Assembly: GCA_036583965.1 (NCBI GenBank)
Contig: JAZBQD010000014.1
Location: forward strand, 55,247,626-55,311,625
Reading direction: 5' to 3'
Source of the DNA: Prunella strophiata
Taxonomy: Eukaryota; Chordata; Aves; Passeriformes; Prunellidae
Length of the DNA: 64,000 nucleotides
The notes under the pieces are model-generated. The model had not been told where the DNA came from. It did no database searches and saw only the letters and a list, made by a program, of their open reading frames with translations. This document shows, in pieces, positions 24,683-38,279 of the stretch (the first letter of the stretch is position 1; every line of letters begins with the position of its first letter). Both the position numbers and the translations under genes were made by a program.

Positions 24683-26552
24683 TCTACAGAATAATTCTAG
24701 CCAGTAGTAAAAGAAGTAACACCAATTATTTCTTGGACAATAGACATTAAAAGTGTAATGTGTAAAGTCAGAACTTGCTTCTCAATTCAGCTTTTTTCAT
24801 TCAGTTTGTGACAAATTTCCCTTCCTTTGGAATGAAACACATGAAGTGTTATATTCTAAATGGTTGTTTTGAATTCTAGAGAACATTATGTTTTTCTGTA
24901 TTTTAGGGAACAAATAATAGGTGTTCCTTTTTATTATGACTAAAAAATAATGCTATGAAATTATTCAGTTTCACCTGGCTGTCTATGTATGAACCTATTT
25001 TGAACTCATTCTCTAAGAATTCATATTTTCTAGCCTACAGTAAAATGCAGCAGTTGTTTGAGAGCATTCCCAGCTCTTTCTAAAGAATTCCTGTGAATAA
25101 AAATTACAGCCATGAAATTTTAGTTTAATGGATGCTGACCATATCAGTTTCCATTGAATTCAACGTGATATTAACTAAAGCTCTCAGTCAGGAATGTCAA
25201 GGAGAAACATGATTCCATAATGCTGACAAATTCAGGACTCTTCTGCATAGAAAACAAAAAAAACAATTGAAGAAATAGCTGCTTCTTTCAGTGCTGATTA
25301 TTCCACTGTTGTCCTTTGATTTTGAAAACAATAGCAATCTAAAACCCAAACTAAAGAAATCTTGAAAAATAAGAATATTTTGAAAATCAAGCTTAGCATG
25401 AAACTGAGTTTACTTTGCAGCTCCGATGCTACCATATTGCACCAGTACCAGTATAACAAGTGAAGTTCATGCAAATATTTAGAGGTTTTCCATATAAAGA
25501 GAGCTATTTTGAAAAAGAGTAATTAATAAAAGTCTTATTTTATGAAATAATATATAAAGCTCTCTTAATACTATCAAAACATGGTAGAGCAGTTAAGGAG
25601 CAGAAACATACATAAGAATACAATTTTGCAAAAATACAATGCTAGAGTTAAATTTTCACAGGAGAATGATTTTATAACAAGCAAAAAATACTTTATCCTG
25701 CCATTAATTGATTGGCAAAAACCAGCATAATGACTATAAATATAGCAAATTACGTGGTTCCTAAGTGTTTCACAGATGCACACTGCCAAGGTACTGGAGT
25801 GTGAAATTAGTGAAGCACTTATGCAATATACAGGTATTGTGAATATGATTATATCTAAGAGATGATTCTCGTAATGATAGCTTGAAGTTCACACTAGAAC
25901 AATTACTCATTTTCATCAGGTGATAAGGGTGACAATTTTAATGTTTAAGGTCTCTATTTTGATCCCTCTAGCATCTGTATGGATGTAGCCAATGCAGCCA
26001 TGCAGTAGTGTGGAAAAAATTTTCTGGTGAGAGGGATAATCTTATCTCAGTTCTGTGTGATGTTCCTATGGCTAAAGAAATTTCAGTGTGGCACACAGAA
26101 CACTAAGCCATGAAATATATTTAAAGAATAGGATAGAATAGGTCAGTTTTAGGAGACCTACAAAAGTAATTTAATCCACCTGCAATATTTTGCTCATATA
26201 TGTTACCTGCCAAAAGCTACTATTATTATTATGTGGTACACAGACTGCAAAATTATAAGCTGGGTCAAAATTATGCATGGTCTAAAATAATGCAGAAAAT
26301 AATATGAAATGAGAAAAAACATCTGTCTAAGGCTAGATACTGATTGCAAAGTGTCTATTTGGATACTTAGGGTCATGAATGAAGACAGATTGTGCACATA
26401 CTTCAACTCACGGAAATGTCGCTGTTGATCAGTAATAAACCAAAACCAGTTGTATTCAGGAAGGAGTTAAGTTTCTTTCTCTTTTTCAAGGGGATCATTC
26501 TGGAAGGTGCAGGCTCTCCACCCTATCAGTAAAAGCACAGCAAGAAAACCTA
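24683..26552. other. AT-rich unique sequence, no gene seen
   Basis: No supported gene or repeat. Short open frames only. Confidence 0.55.
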
Positions 26553-26671
26553 TAGGGACAATGCTCTCAGGTACATGGTGTGACTCTTCAGGTGTCCTGC
26601 GGAGGACCAGAAGTTGGATTCAATGATCCTGATGGATCCCTTCCAACTCAGCATATCCTATGGTTCTATGA
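26553..26671 (+). mobile_element. CR1 LINE 3' end
   Basis: The segment reads GGGACAATGCTCTCAGGTACA, then GGACCAGAAGTTGGATTCAATGATCCTGATGG, then CCCTTCCAACTCAG, and ends GGTTCTATGA. This is the 3' untranslated end of an avian CR1, whose copies are nearly always 5'-truncated. Only about 120 bp remain. Open frames here are incidental. It shares the CAATGCTCTCAGG phrase with the copy ending at 29660, suggesting a related subfamily. Confidence 0.85.
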
Positions 26672-28905
26672 ATTGAGACCTAGATTAAAAAGAAACAGGA
26701 TATGTATGAAGATGTACCTTGAATTGTGCAAAGGAGTTTTGACCTTTGTTACAATCTCCAGTATAGCTCAAGCATGTATTCAGTGTGAACTGACAGTTCC
26801 CTGTGCAGTTGAACATACCATCAAGCATTCCTAGAGCTCCAGTAGACAAAGTCTGAGCTTTAAAAGAATCTCATTCTCCTGAAATCTATAAATCATGATA
26901 TTGCACAATCACAGTATTTAAAGTTATTTTTATACAGTGACTGAATTGACACAACCTCTTATTCTGTCACTAAAGCCAACTTGCATAGACCCTCTCAAGC
27001 ACTAATGTTTGAAAGGAAGAAAGCCTCCACCATTTATTTGAATATGGGCCAGAAAATATCTTGTTTTTCAGGAAAATGCAATTACAAATACACAGAGGTG
27101 GTTGTCCTAGGCATCTTTAAATTTCTACTCCTTTGTATTGATGTCCTCAAGCAAGAATTCTTAATTTCATTTTTGAACATATTACCTACTGAATTATGAA
27201 TCTAGAAACAGTGACAACTAGCCTGAAGTAAATTTATTTTCATATAATCTGAAACTTTTATTTGGAACCTATCTTCTTCCAATGGCAATATAATCACCAA
27301 GACAATTTGCATGATTAGCTGGAAAACTCTTTTTTTTTAATACTAAACATGAATACATGAAAACCCATGCTGGTTTATTTTCTTCTGTATTTGAAAATGA
27401 AACTGAACATGGTCCTTTATTGTTGAACCTAAGAATCATGAGTCTACAGAGTAAGACCATTTTAAAAAAAATATTTGAGGGAGCAGATGGCTCAGGTATT
27501 TCTGTAGCTTTCATCTTTCCTCAAAATTTTAATAATAAAAATGGTTTCAGGTCTCATTCTAACAAATGTCCAAAAACTTGGCTTTAATATGAGCCACAGA
27601 ATTAACATCTGGGAGGGTAATATATTGTTTCATTCTAAGCTGACCATGAGCTCCAATAACTACAAAATTCCAGCTGATGGAACTGAAGGTCCTCCTCATC
27701 CAGTTAAAGACAGGCTTTAAGGAAAATTGTATATTTTGGAAATTCTTAGTTTCTTACAGCAACTTCTACAAGAATATGTGTGCAAAAATGCACAAGAACA
27801 CGTGCAAAAATCCAGAATGCATCTGCAAATATGAAATTCAGATACCAAGATTTCCTCATTGACATAACACAGAAGATGTAATAATTTGTAACAAGGCTTT
27901 AAACAATGCAGAAGAAGAAAATAAAATGTTCACTGAAAAAAATAAGATTTATATGTTAGATACTGGTCTTGCCCTCAGGACACCAGTATTCATTTCCTGA
28001 TTCAGTAAGATTCATTTTATAATACTGAGCAGATCTGAGTCTCCATTTCCCATTTTTAGAGCAAAGATAATGCTGTTTAACACTCTCTAACCACAACATC
28101 CCAAAACCTGCTTTGAGTTGTTGAAGCTTTCTAATGATTTAATATTCACAGCTTTGTCTGTACTGTCTCTCTTAGGGAGATGTTGAAGGGAAGGAATAAA
28201 TCAGCATTTCCCTTCCTACCAAAAATTTCCTTCTCTAAAGGAAGGAGTCATCTAACCTGACTGGTTTTCTTACCATCCAGATGGTCTCACTGTCTGGTCT
28301 TTGTATTGTCCTGGTAACCCATAGTCAACCTCCAAGGATGTTACCACTTTGGGGAGTCCTTCAGCTTACATATTGTCTTTTTTATTCTTGCTTCTACCAA
28401 GAATATCACATTCTCTGTGGCTGTAAATTCTAGCTTCAAGGAAAGTCAGGGATGTAGGCAAATGCATGTAGCTACATCCTTAGAAACAGTTTGGAGCTGA
28501 ACAAAAACCCACCAGAAAGCTACAGAATAGGTCTGATAGTAAGATGTGGACAAAACAATATTTGGTGCTCAGCAGACAGCTCTTGTTAATTACATTCCAT
28601 TTGAGGCTATGACCAGGAAAAAAACCTAAAAAAAAACAAAAAAAATACAACCAAAATATCAGTAAGTGACATCTTCAAGCACAGAAATAATTTTTTAAAA
28701 AACATTGCTTCTAAAATAATATTTTTTATCCTATTTAAGCAACACTGCAAAAAGACCATTTCTACAGTAAATTATCCCAGCTGGATGTCTAATGTGTTCT
28801 AGTTTTGAAAAAGTGATGCTCAACTGACACTATAAATTTCCCACAAATGTTCCAGTTATTTACCAAATGATTAAAATCAAATATATTATTGTCATATTAC
28901 AGATT
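26672..28905. other. AT-rich unique sequence, no gene seen
   Basis: No supported gene. A short A/C tract (AAAAAAACC, AAAAAAAAACAAAAAAAA) sits at about 28617-28650. Confidence 0.55.
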
Positions 28906-28931
28906 TTTATTTATTTATTTATTTATTTTTT
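28906..28931. repeat. (TTTA)n microsatellite
   Basis: About five TTTA units in TTTATTTATTTATTTATTTA context, followed by a T run. Confidence 0.9.
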
Positions 28932-29019
28932 TCTGGAATCTTAAAAATGCTGCTTCAGACATGCTCTTTACTGCTATTCATCAATCCTGAAATTAATTTA
29001 TTCTCATGACAAGGATGGA

Positions 29020-29660
29020 AAGTTTTATGAGTCAGCAGTGCCCTGGCAGGAGGGCCAAGTGTGACCTGGGGTGCATCATGCAAAGCATCACCAGCTGGGC
29101 CAGGGAGGGGATTGTCCTGCTCTGCTCTGCACTGGGGCAGCCTCACCTCGAGTCCTCAGGACAGTTCGGGGTGCCACAGTGCAAGAAGGGCATTAAACTA
29201 TTAGAGAGTCTCCAAAGGAGGGTCACAAAGATGGTGATGGACCTTGAGGAGAAGCCCTGTGAGGAGTGGCTGAGGTCACTTGGTCTGTTCAGCCTGGAGG
29301 AGACTGAGGGGAGACCTCACTGCAGTTACAACTCCCTCATCAGGGGAAGAGGAGGGGCAGACACTGAGCTCTTCTCTGTGGTGACAGTGACAGGACCCAA
29401 GGGAGAGGCCTGAAGTTGTCTCAGGTTTAGGTTAGGTTTAGGTTAGGTTGGATATTAAAAAACAGTGGGTGTTTGGGCCCTGGAACAGGTTCCCCAGGGA
29501 AGCAGTCACAGCAGCAAGCCTGACAGAGTTCAAGAAGCGTTTGGACAATGCTCTCAGGCACAAGGTGTGATTCTTGGGAATGGTGCTGTGCAGGGCAGGG
29601 AGTTGGACCCAATGGTCCTTTTGGGTCCTTTCTGATTCAGCTTCTTCTGTGGTTCTATGA
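29020..29660 (+). mobile_element. CR1 LINE, 3' part of reverse transcriptase ORF and 3' UTR (dead)
   Basis: A plus frame from 29006 to 29413 reads through the C-terminal CR1 ORF2 segment: a region related to the LCSALVRPHLEY motif (here LLCSALGQPHLE), then LLESLQRRVTKMVMDLEEKP, EEWLRSLGLFSLEE, and a degenerate tail. The 3' part contains CCCTGGAACAGGTTCCCCAGGGAAG, AAGCGTTTGGACAATGCTCTCAGG, GGGAGTTGGACCCAATGGTCC and the terminal GGTTCTATGA. The frame ends before the normal ORF end. The 5' end, with the endonuclease and the polymerase palm, is missing, so the copy cannot move. A small tandem repeat has expanded inside it at 29423-29449. Confidence 0.9.
29423..29449. repeat. 11-bp tandem repeat inside CR1 (telomere-like TTTAGG)
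   Basis: AGGTTTAGGTT is repeated at 29423-29433 and 29434-29444, and continues for a partial third copy. It looks like an expansion of the GGTTTAGGTTGGATATTA phrase normal in CR1 and only superficially resembles telomeric TTAGGG. Confidence 0.85.
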
Positions 29661-32600
29661 TAATTTTTCTCATAAAAATGTTCTGAAACTGTATCGACTT
29701 TAATAATTTAACAATAATACTGATAATGTAAAGTTTTAAGTGCCGATTTCAAAAGCATTTTAGATTTTTTATATTGCAGATTTTTATTATGGAGTTTTCT
29801 GAGGTGGGGAGATTAATTTTTTCCACTCAAGCTGTTTTAAATTAATAAATTAATTTATACTGATTAAAAAAAGAAAAATTCATTGCAGCCAAACTCATAA
29901 TGTCACATAATTAGTGTTGAATTCCTTTCTTCCTTCAGTTGGATACGGTCTCCAAAACTAACAAAGCAAGTTTGGATGCAGTTCTTTTCTTCTGTATCAG
30001 ATATCTGGCTTTAGGGTGAGAAGACTTTTCTTTGGGAAGTACCCGTCTTTTTCATTGAGTATAAGGTTTATGTAAGGGGATGAGGATTCCCTTGTCATCA
30101 GAAATGAGAGCCAGAAATTGTGAGTCCATAGAAGTGGGTGCCTTTTTAAGTACTCTGTCTCTGAGATACTCCCTCCCTTACTTTAGGACACATATGGGGT
30201 GATCTATTATCTAAATATCAATAATCTAAACAAATCAATAATCAGAATAAATTAAAAATTTATATAATGGGACTTTTTTATATTTGTGTATTTCAAATGT
30301 CTTGAGGAATCTACCTTCTGTTGCCTGATCCAAATCAAACACAGGGAAATGTGAGTTCTTCCATTAAATTCCAAAGCATAACCATCAAGCTACTGTTTTC
30401 AGGTGGCACAAACCTCTCTTTTGTGAACTGACCATTAGCCTTAATACACCATTGATGTATTTTACTCAGAAACATAGCAGACATTATTTTCTCTTCCCAG
30501 AATGCTAGTAACTACTAAGCACTTAGCACTTCCCAGCACTAAGAAAAGCCATCAAGTTCTTCTCAGTAATTCCCTTCTTTATTCACTCTTTTGAAATGTC
30601 AACATGGAAAGAAAGTTAAAATCAGAGGATGTATCACTGCATACATTTTAAGCAAAAACACAAGTACCAAGCTGGTAAGAAATGCATTATTTGTAAGAGA
30701 GGGTTTTCTTGTCATGCTGTTGTCATTTTTTTATGTCTGAATTGCAGTAATTCCTAAATCCTAATCTTAATTTAGGCCAATAGTATACTGACAGGTATTG
30801 CATTCTCTAAGTGTGTGCACCTGCTTCAAATTGACATCTCATTGACTGGGCATGCAGAATTAACTCTTTCTGTAGGATTAAGTGACAAGAAATAGAGGTG
30901 AGTAGAGAAACACCTGTGTATTACAGTAGCTGCAAAGGATGGGCAAGGTAGCACTTTCATACCTCCACCAAATTGTAGTGAAAATCTGTAAAGCTGATCA
31001 GAGAATTACAGCTCAAATAATCTCAGTGCCAAGAACTGATGCTATTAAGAATTCCAGTTTGAAGATTTTTCTAATTAAATCTGTTAGCTACACATCTGTG
31101 TGGATGGGGATGTGGGGAGGTGAGGTGGTCATTTTTATGCTAAAGGCACCCTGAACCTTTCTTCCTGGATCTTTTTCTCTAATTATTTAGGCTTTCATAA
31201 AGCTGCATTTTTCATTGCAGTATTGGTCTCTACAGCATTAGAAAGTCTAAACTTCAAATAGAAGATTTAAAAAAAAAGTAGTCCAGAACCAATCAGGCTA
31301 ATTAAAGTCTCAAATACTCTCTCTTTAGGTAGCAAAACAAAACAAAAACAAAAAAAAAATAGTGTATAAAATCAAGCTGCCCTGCCCTAAATAAAGAATA
31401 AATACTACATGCTGGAGGCTGCTGAGAAGACATCATAACTGCTCACTAGTGTCAGCAAAAGAAGTGTGTGTTGAGGTGCCTGATCAGCAAGGTGAAGAGG
31501 GAATTTTACTTATTCTTTTCACCCAGCATCAGGTTGGGTTTGTATTGTCAGAATAACTGAATAAAGGTAGTGCCCAGAACAAAGCACTCTCAGAATTCTT
31601 CATACTGATCTCAAAGGATAAAGGTGCTTTACTCTGAGCTCAGGTGTACCTTCCACTCACACTTGAGCTAGAGTGCAAGTCCTGTGCACTGCACAAAGGC
31701 TTCCAGTGTCAAGGCTTTTCCACAAAAGGTGGAAATTAATCTGAAGGATTCACCATGTTTTAGCTGAAAATGCTACTGCATGATAAACTGCTACTTCTGT
31801 TCCTGTACATATGTACATTACATATGTAATGGCACATCTGTATCTATCTATATCTACATATATGTATATCCATGTAAGCTATATCTACATATCTATAGGT
31901 GTCTCTCAAATAAAATGTTCCCCCTTTATGTCAATTTGTTGCAACATGAAGCAAATACATACCTGCTTCTTTTTAAACCATATTTCAGATAAAACAGTGT
32001 TTTGGTCAAATGGTCTATGGATTTATTAATTCTCTTAAAAAGTAATCTCTTTGTCAATATGGACACATTAGCTGTCTATCTGTGCCATTAATACCCAAGC
32101 AAATTTCCCCCATTGTGTTTTGCAACATTCCAGAACCCTCTGAATTGGAATTAGATCAAAAATAAAGACTTCAAATTTATTAGGGCTGATCAGAAAATGA
32201 AAATTTGCTATGGAAAAATTACTGCAGTTTGCAATTTATTCAGTAACTGTACGAAATTAGAGATATTTCAATTTTTTTATAAAGAAATGCATGTGAAGAT
32301 ATGTATATTAAATAAAAACATGGTCAAACTTTTACTCTAGCTGCTCTAACTGAAGCTATTGGATGCTTGAGGGTTTAGGCTCTATCTATAATTCTCATTT
32401 ATTTTGGCTAGAAAATGCTTTCATAAAAACAAAAAAAAAAAAACCCTTGAATTTTATATGCTTCCACTAACTTTTTCAGTTTGAATTAATAGATGTGTTT
32501 TGACAAAATTTATTTCATCACAAATTCCAAGCTGTTCTTTCTCCAGTGCTCTCAAATTTTAGTGATTTAGATAAAACTCGATGTAAATCTAGATAGTATT

Positions 32601-34269
32601 CATTTCAAAATCTAATCCACATAAACCAGTGTTGATCAGAGTAAAAATAAATGCATAATACAATCTCTTTAGCAAGCTGTGGTTATAATAGGCTTAATCA
32701 CATCAGAAGGTTGAACTTAGAATTCTGCTTCTTGATTTCTAGAGTTGCTGCATTCCAGAAACAGAAACTTAATTATAGACCCTGGCCACACACCATACAG
32801 TTAAGACAGATGAGACTAATAACAGTTATATTTGCTTGATAGCCTGCTAATGAGATTGCATGTGCCATCATGATTTTCTCACTGCCTCTTCTCTAAGGGA
32901 GAGGATACTTGATTTGTTTTATTTGTATTATATCCCACTTTTAAAACAGAGATTAAATCAATTTAATTTTAATAAAATAGCTGCTGAATAGAAATGTATT
33001 TTATCACTCTGTATCATTTGATTGGTATTGATTTAAGAGGTAAAAATAGATACAATTCAAATATTATATAATTAAAAAAAAAATCAGAAAGCAAAATTCA
33101 ATTCTCACACATGAGATTTTAATCAAGTAAACATACAGTACCATATCATGTACAATTACCAAGAAACTTTTATTGCCAGAAAAATATAGAAAGAACACTT
33201 AAAGTCATGAGCCTGAAACACACAATCAGTCAAACATGAGCACAGCAAGCCTGAAATAATGCACAGATCTCAGGGGGTCAAATGTAGACAGTTTGTTTCC
33301 AGTGTCCCCATTCAAGGGATTCCAGTTTTTCTTTCAACATAGAGGCACATGTGGCTCATTATTTTTTAAATGGAGCTCTTGTCAAGCACTTAAAATAAAT
33401 AGATTCATACAACTTCTTTCTCTTGACATGTCACTCTCTCCTCAAGAGGATGAGCTCATATTCTTGAATTCCTTGCTTTACTCAACTCTTTCAGTGCCAT
33501 ATGATAACTAAGAGATAAAATCACTTGAATTTTGAAAATTATGGCATCTGGTGCATAGTCTAATACTTTCAATTGTATTTAAAACTAGGTCTCCCACTGC
33601 AATGCCTAACTATGCTAGACATTCACCTTAATAAAGTGAAAATCCAATGAAAAGATTGGATATTTTGTTGAATACAAATAGTTATTAAAGACTGTTTTAA
33701 ATATATAAGCCCTGTTTTATGTGATTGAGAAAAATTGGATGTATTTAAAATCAACTTATGTGCTGCTTTTTTATCCAATTGTTCTGTAAAAAACATATTG
33801 TTAACCTCAAGAACACAAAAAGTTATACCAGGTCCAAAGGTTCAGAATTTAGGATATGTTCCTACAATAAGGTGTTTGGAATGAGGGAAGCCTTGGTAAG
33901 ATAAGCCTTGGTAAATTTGATAACATTCATGGCTGTGGTCAAGATTTTGATCAGCACACAAAAGAGAAGCCTTGCACAGCGTAGGGAATTTGTTCATACA
34001 AGTCAAGGACAGCTTACATGCAGGATTGAGGTAGTTATCAATGAAAGCTGGTGTCTTAACTGCAGGATGAAAGAAACAGTAATAAAAGCTTAGCATAAAA
34101 GTTCAGTATCAATAATGGCTCTGCAAGGTTGTTCTGACACACCATTTACAAATGCAGTGCTGTGCCATTTGGATGTAGGCAAGAAAGGATGTGTACTCTA
34201 CACAGTGAGGAATGGCTGTGAGACAATGGATATTGCAAGCAGGATAACTTTGGGAAATAAAGGAAAATA
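29661..34269. other. AT-rich unique sequence, no gene seen
   Basis: About 4.6 kb without a supported gene. It holds a small TATC/TATA-rich simple repeat near 31840-31895 and A runs near 31267, 31351 and 32430. Open frames stay below about 85 codons. Confidence 0.55.
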
Positions 34270-34353
34270 AAAAATAAAACAATCACTAAAACAGATTTGT
34301 AAAGAGAGATTAAAAATAAAACAATCACTAAAACAGATTTGTAAAGAGAGATT
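34270..34353. repeat. Perfect 42-bp tandem duplication
   Basis: A 42-base unit beginning AAAAATAAAACAATCAC and ending AAAGAGAGATT is present twice without a mismatch, at 34270-34311 and 34312-34353. Perfect identity in otherwise freely drifting sequence implies a recent duplication or an assembly artefact. Confidence 0.95.
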
Positions 34354-34699
34354 ATGTAGGGAATTTTTTTCTTTTTATGATTAATGTCTGAATTTTATAC
34401 TCTAAACATTTTGACTGTCCTATATGAAAAGACATTACCTTTGACTTCACCTATTACAGTAGAGAAACATAAAATCAACTTTTGCTTTGGCAGTCACAGG
34501 CAAAAATATTTTCCAAAGCAAATACCTCTTATGGTCACAATTGGAATTGTTGCTGCATACACTTTTCTCCATGAGTTACAGTATATTATACCTGCACACC
34601 CTCACTTGATGGCGATTTCAGGGAGGCTAACAACTATCCAGGAAATGTTTTGAAAAATGATCTGCAGAATATAGCCACTTCTATATCTTTTGTAAGGAT

Positions 34700-34790
34700 T
34701 GTCTTAGTTTAACCCTAATCAGCCACCTACTAATTTCCCCCTAGGTGCATTTCTCCCCTGGGAGAGAGAGTTACAAGGTAAAAGTAACTC
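34700..34790 (-). mobile_element. ERVL-type LTR end fragment (minus orientation)
   Basis: TGTCTTAGTTTAACCCTAAT at 34700 matches the reversed terminus of avian ERVL LTRs (compare the reverse complement of the end of the 21707-22252 copy). It is followed by CATTTCTCCCCTGGGAGAGAGAGTTACAAGGTAAAAGTAAC, which corresponds to the reversed U5 region with its CTCCCC/GGGAGAG and GTAAAAGTAA blocks. Homology fades beyond about 34790, so only an end piece is supported. Confidence 0.5.
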
Positions 34791-34947
34791 CAGCCAGCAA
34801 CTCCAAATATTACCCAATCAGGATTTTAAAACCAGTATACTACATAATGAAACCAAGCAAATTCATTTGGGATCAGAACAAGGTACATTTCCAGTTTAAA
34901 TAGATTGAGCTTCTTATCATCTACATGTGCACTGAATCTTTCCTTTG
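34791..34947. other. Unique sequence beside LTR fragment
   Basis: No recognisable LTR sequence continues here, although a highly diverged remainder of the element cannot be excluded. Confidence 0.4.
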
Positions 34948-34972
34948 GGAAAAAAAAAAAAAAAAAAAAAAT
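34948..34972. repeat. Poly(A) run
   Basis: About 22 consecutive A. There is no retrocopy-like open frame upstream. Confidence 0.9.
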
Positions 34973-37900
34973 CAAGTATGAGAAAGACCAGTGTGGGAGA
35001 AAAACAGAAGAAAAACTATGTAAGTAAGATTCAAATCATGCAAGTTATGCATCACCTTTTATATTTTAACAATACTTCATAGTAGTTCACCAATGAAATT
35101 AGTCAGTTTGGATTCCACAGTGATAACAAAGGTTTCAACTTCAATTTCATAGTTAGAAAAAAAAAAAAAGGTAAAACAAAAATCTTAGGGTTTAGTGTTT
35201 TTTAACAGGGACTCTGGTCGCATCTCTGGAACTACATGTTCTTAGTTGTTGTTAATGAAGAAAGGGTGGAGGGAATATAACTTTTAGGAGGTGATTATTT
35301 TTTTGTCACCTAAATACAGAATGGTAGAATAGTCTTACAGACATTGGTATGCTAAAAACACCACTGCAACACACAATTTATCTTAATGAAACTACAACAG
35401 TTACAAAAGTTCATGAAATCTTCATTACTTGAGATGACTCTTCCCCATCATAGAGTTCCCGTGGGTCTCCAGCACATGCTGTACATAATTTCATGTCAAT
35501 CCAGCATTTACTGCTGAAGCTGTGGTCAAACACTTGACATCTACCCAATATACCCTTCTTCAATGTCTGTATTTGGTGTACTTCCTATTATAATTAACAG
35601 GGTTAATCACATCAGTATCACTCATAGAGTCTTCTTGCAGTGTTTACTATTGACCTTATAATTTAATTGTAAGAGGTCAAGATATTGAAGATAATATATA
35701 CTTGCTAAAAAAAAAAATAAATGTAGTTTTGCTATTTAATATATCCTGTATTAATATATATATAAACTATTACCATTATGATTTCCTGATATTCCATTTA
35801 CAATTTTGCTTGAGATTTCAATTAAGAGCTTTTATATCTTCAAAAATTTATCACAAAATTGAGGTTTATATGTAAAATGTCATTCATATATATTCTGTGA
35901 ATAACTGTAAATGAACAAAACTACTAGCATGTAGATGACATAATTTTTTTAAGGTTGCTCAACTTTAGTTTCCCATTGATTAAATTTTGTGAAGGTTTTA
36001 TTCTAAGATCTGTGATGAGAAGGTATCAAGTTCACATCTAAGTAGTTCATTGAGAATTGTAAAACAGAGTGCTGAGATAATTAAATAAGTATTAAATGGA
36101 TTAGTTGGTCACATCCCAAAGCTCTGAAAGGTCTTCTCAGTATAAAATAATGAAAAATTACTGCGAAATCTGATGGTAAAATTTCAGTAATGGATTTAGC
36201 TGTCTTTGTGAAAATGAGCTTATACGTTCTGTTGTATATTCTCCTTGTCACCTTACAACAATTATCAGAGTCATGACCACATTATAATTATTTTCTACTT
36301 TCAATGTTAGTTTACATGGAAGATAAAGGGTCTAGAATTAAAATTTGACTCTTTGTAATTCCCAGATGGATTTAACAAAATATGTGACATATGAGACCTC
36401 CTAATACCTTTTATTTCTACTCTCATAGAAAATAAAGGGTGTCATACTACAGGAATCAATGTGTCTGTAAGTTCTGGATATTTGTTATTTGTAGGAATTC
36501 AGATAATGACCATTTTTCAGGGGAAAAAAGGTCTTAAATTATTCATATTTCACATTAAACTCTGCTTATTTTTTAACTGTTGTTTATTTTGAATTTATAC
36601 TAATAGCAGGACCAAAAGTTTCAACTTGAATGGTATCACAGAAAGCAAATAATACTTCTCAAGAAGTAAACATACAGAAAGGAGAAGGCATTGGATAAAT
36701 ACAAAATTTATTTTTGAAGAGAGTGACTAGACTTATTTAAGTAAGTCACTTTAGGACTATAAGTAATTCTTAAGGGGAGTGTTTGTTAGTTTTCTCATTC
36801 CACTTTGGAAATTTGAATTATTCTGCATCATGTCCAATGACAGAGTTCCACTGGCAGCCAACTGAGGTAACATGGCATGGCAGCCTGAAATGAATATTCC
36901 ATTTCAAAGCTGAAAGCTATGCACAGCTACAAGATGCTCTAAGATTTCACTCCAAAAAAAAAAGTTGGTGTCCTTTCCTCATAACAGTGTTCCAGTTTTT
37001 TCTTTTGTTTTTTTTTTTCCTTTTCTTTTTTTTTAATCTGGCCTGAAGAAAGGTACTTAAGTAAACACATGGGAACTGTTTCATCACAGAGATTTAAATG
37101 TATGTCAATTAAATCAAAATTCAATCTAATAATTCTTCAAAGTGAAACTGTACAGAAAAAGTTTGTCTTCCTTGGAATTTCCTGGGTTAAATACCTAATG
37201 AATTAGTTTTTAATTTCATCTCAAATTTCTTGTAAATCATATTTCTTTTTGACTTATGAGCCTCATTCTTTTCTGGGTACCTCTATGAATAACACTGCTA
37301 TATTTTTATTCTGTGTTGTGCATATTTTTCAATACCTTTTCATGTCAAGCCACATCTTCCTGGAAAACACTCCCATTTTGTTTCAAGTATTGATATTTGA
37401 TGGATTTTGCTTTAGATATCTGAAGAGAAATTTTTTTTTGTCACTCAATTTAAATTGCAGTAAGATAATATTAATCTTCCCTAAGGTATTTCAATGGAGA
37501 TACTTTTCTTTGGTAATATCCCTGGCTGCAGCTTTTTAAATACAGACACATCTTAAATTTTGAAAGCATTATGAAAGGAATTTTGCTTGAATAAGCCGAA
37601 GACTTGTTGCTAATGATTAACAATTTTCCTTGAAAAAAATTTAAAAAAAGAGAGAGGACAGAGCCATAATTAGCAGGCAATAGACAGCAGTGTAAAATCA
37701 GCAGATAATTATTATTAGTTATTTACTTTCACACTTTCCAGGTGGCTTTAGTCAGCAAAAATCACTTGTTAGTAACAAGCTTATGCATTACCATAACTCT
37801 GTATAATACAACAAAATACATATCTTCATGACAAATATTGAAATAAGGAAATTCCAGGCCATTCCAATTTTATTTGCTTAATGTTTTGAAAAAAAATTAT

Positions 37901-38255
37901 AGAATGTTTTGCTAATAATAACTTTTATTTTCCCCAGAAAATAACAAAATTGGTATCAGAAAAGCACTTGTTTAAAGTGGTACATATGTTACAAAATAGT
38001 TTTTAATGTCTTTGTCTACAAATATGCAAGCATTTAGGTAAAAGGAAATTCAAACAACAAAGAAATAATCATTACAAAAAATTGTATTTTTGTCTATTTG
38101 GCTTCAAAATTGTCAAGTCTGGAATTTCTGGTAGAAACTGTACACACAGAGTTCATTACAAAAATTCTAACAGTTGGAAGGTCCTTTAAACTGGGAGGAA
38201 AACGGAGCTGTAAGACTGTCTTTTGAAAGATCAGAATCTTTCTCCTTGTATTGAA
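34973..38255. other. AT-rich unique sequence, no gene seen
   Basis: About 3.3 kb without a supported gene or element. A T-rich tract (TTTTCTTTTG, long T runs) lies at about 36997-37035. Open frames do not exceed 96 codons and carry no domain. Confidence 0.55.
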
Positions 38256-38279
38256 AAAAAAAAAAAAAAAAAAAAAAGG
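38256..38279. repeat. Poly(A) run
   Basis: A run of about 22 A preceded by TTGTATTG and followed by GGAAATTAAGG. Confidence 0.9.

Noticed and set aside
29423..29449. Interstitial telomeric repeat
   Set aside because: The unit is 11 bp (AGGTTTAGGTT), not TTAGGG, and arises from a normal CR1 phrase.
34270..34353. CRISPR-like or regulatory direct repeat
   Set aside because: There are only two abutting copies with no spacer, in a vertebrate nuclear sequence. It is a simple tandem duplication.
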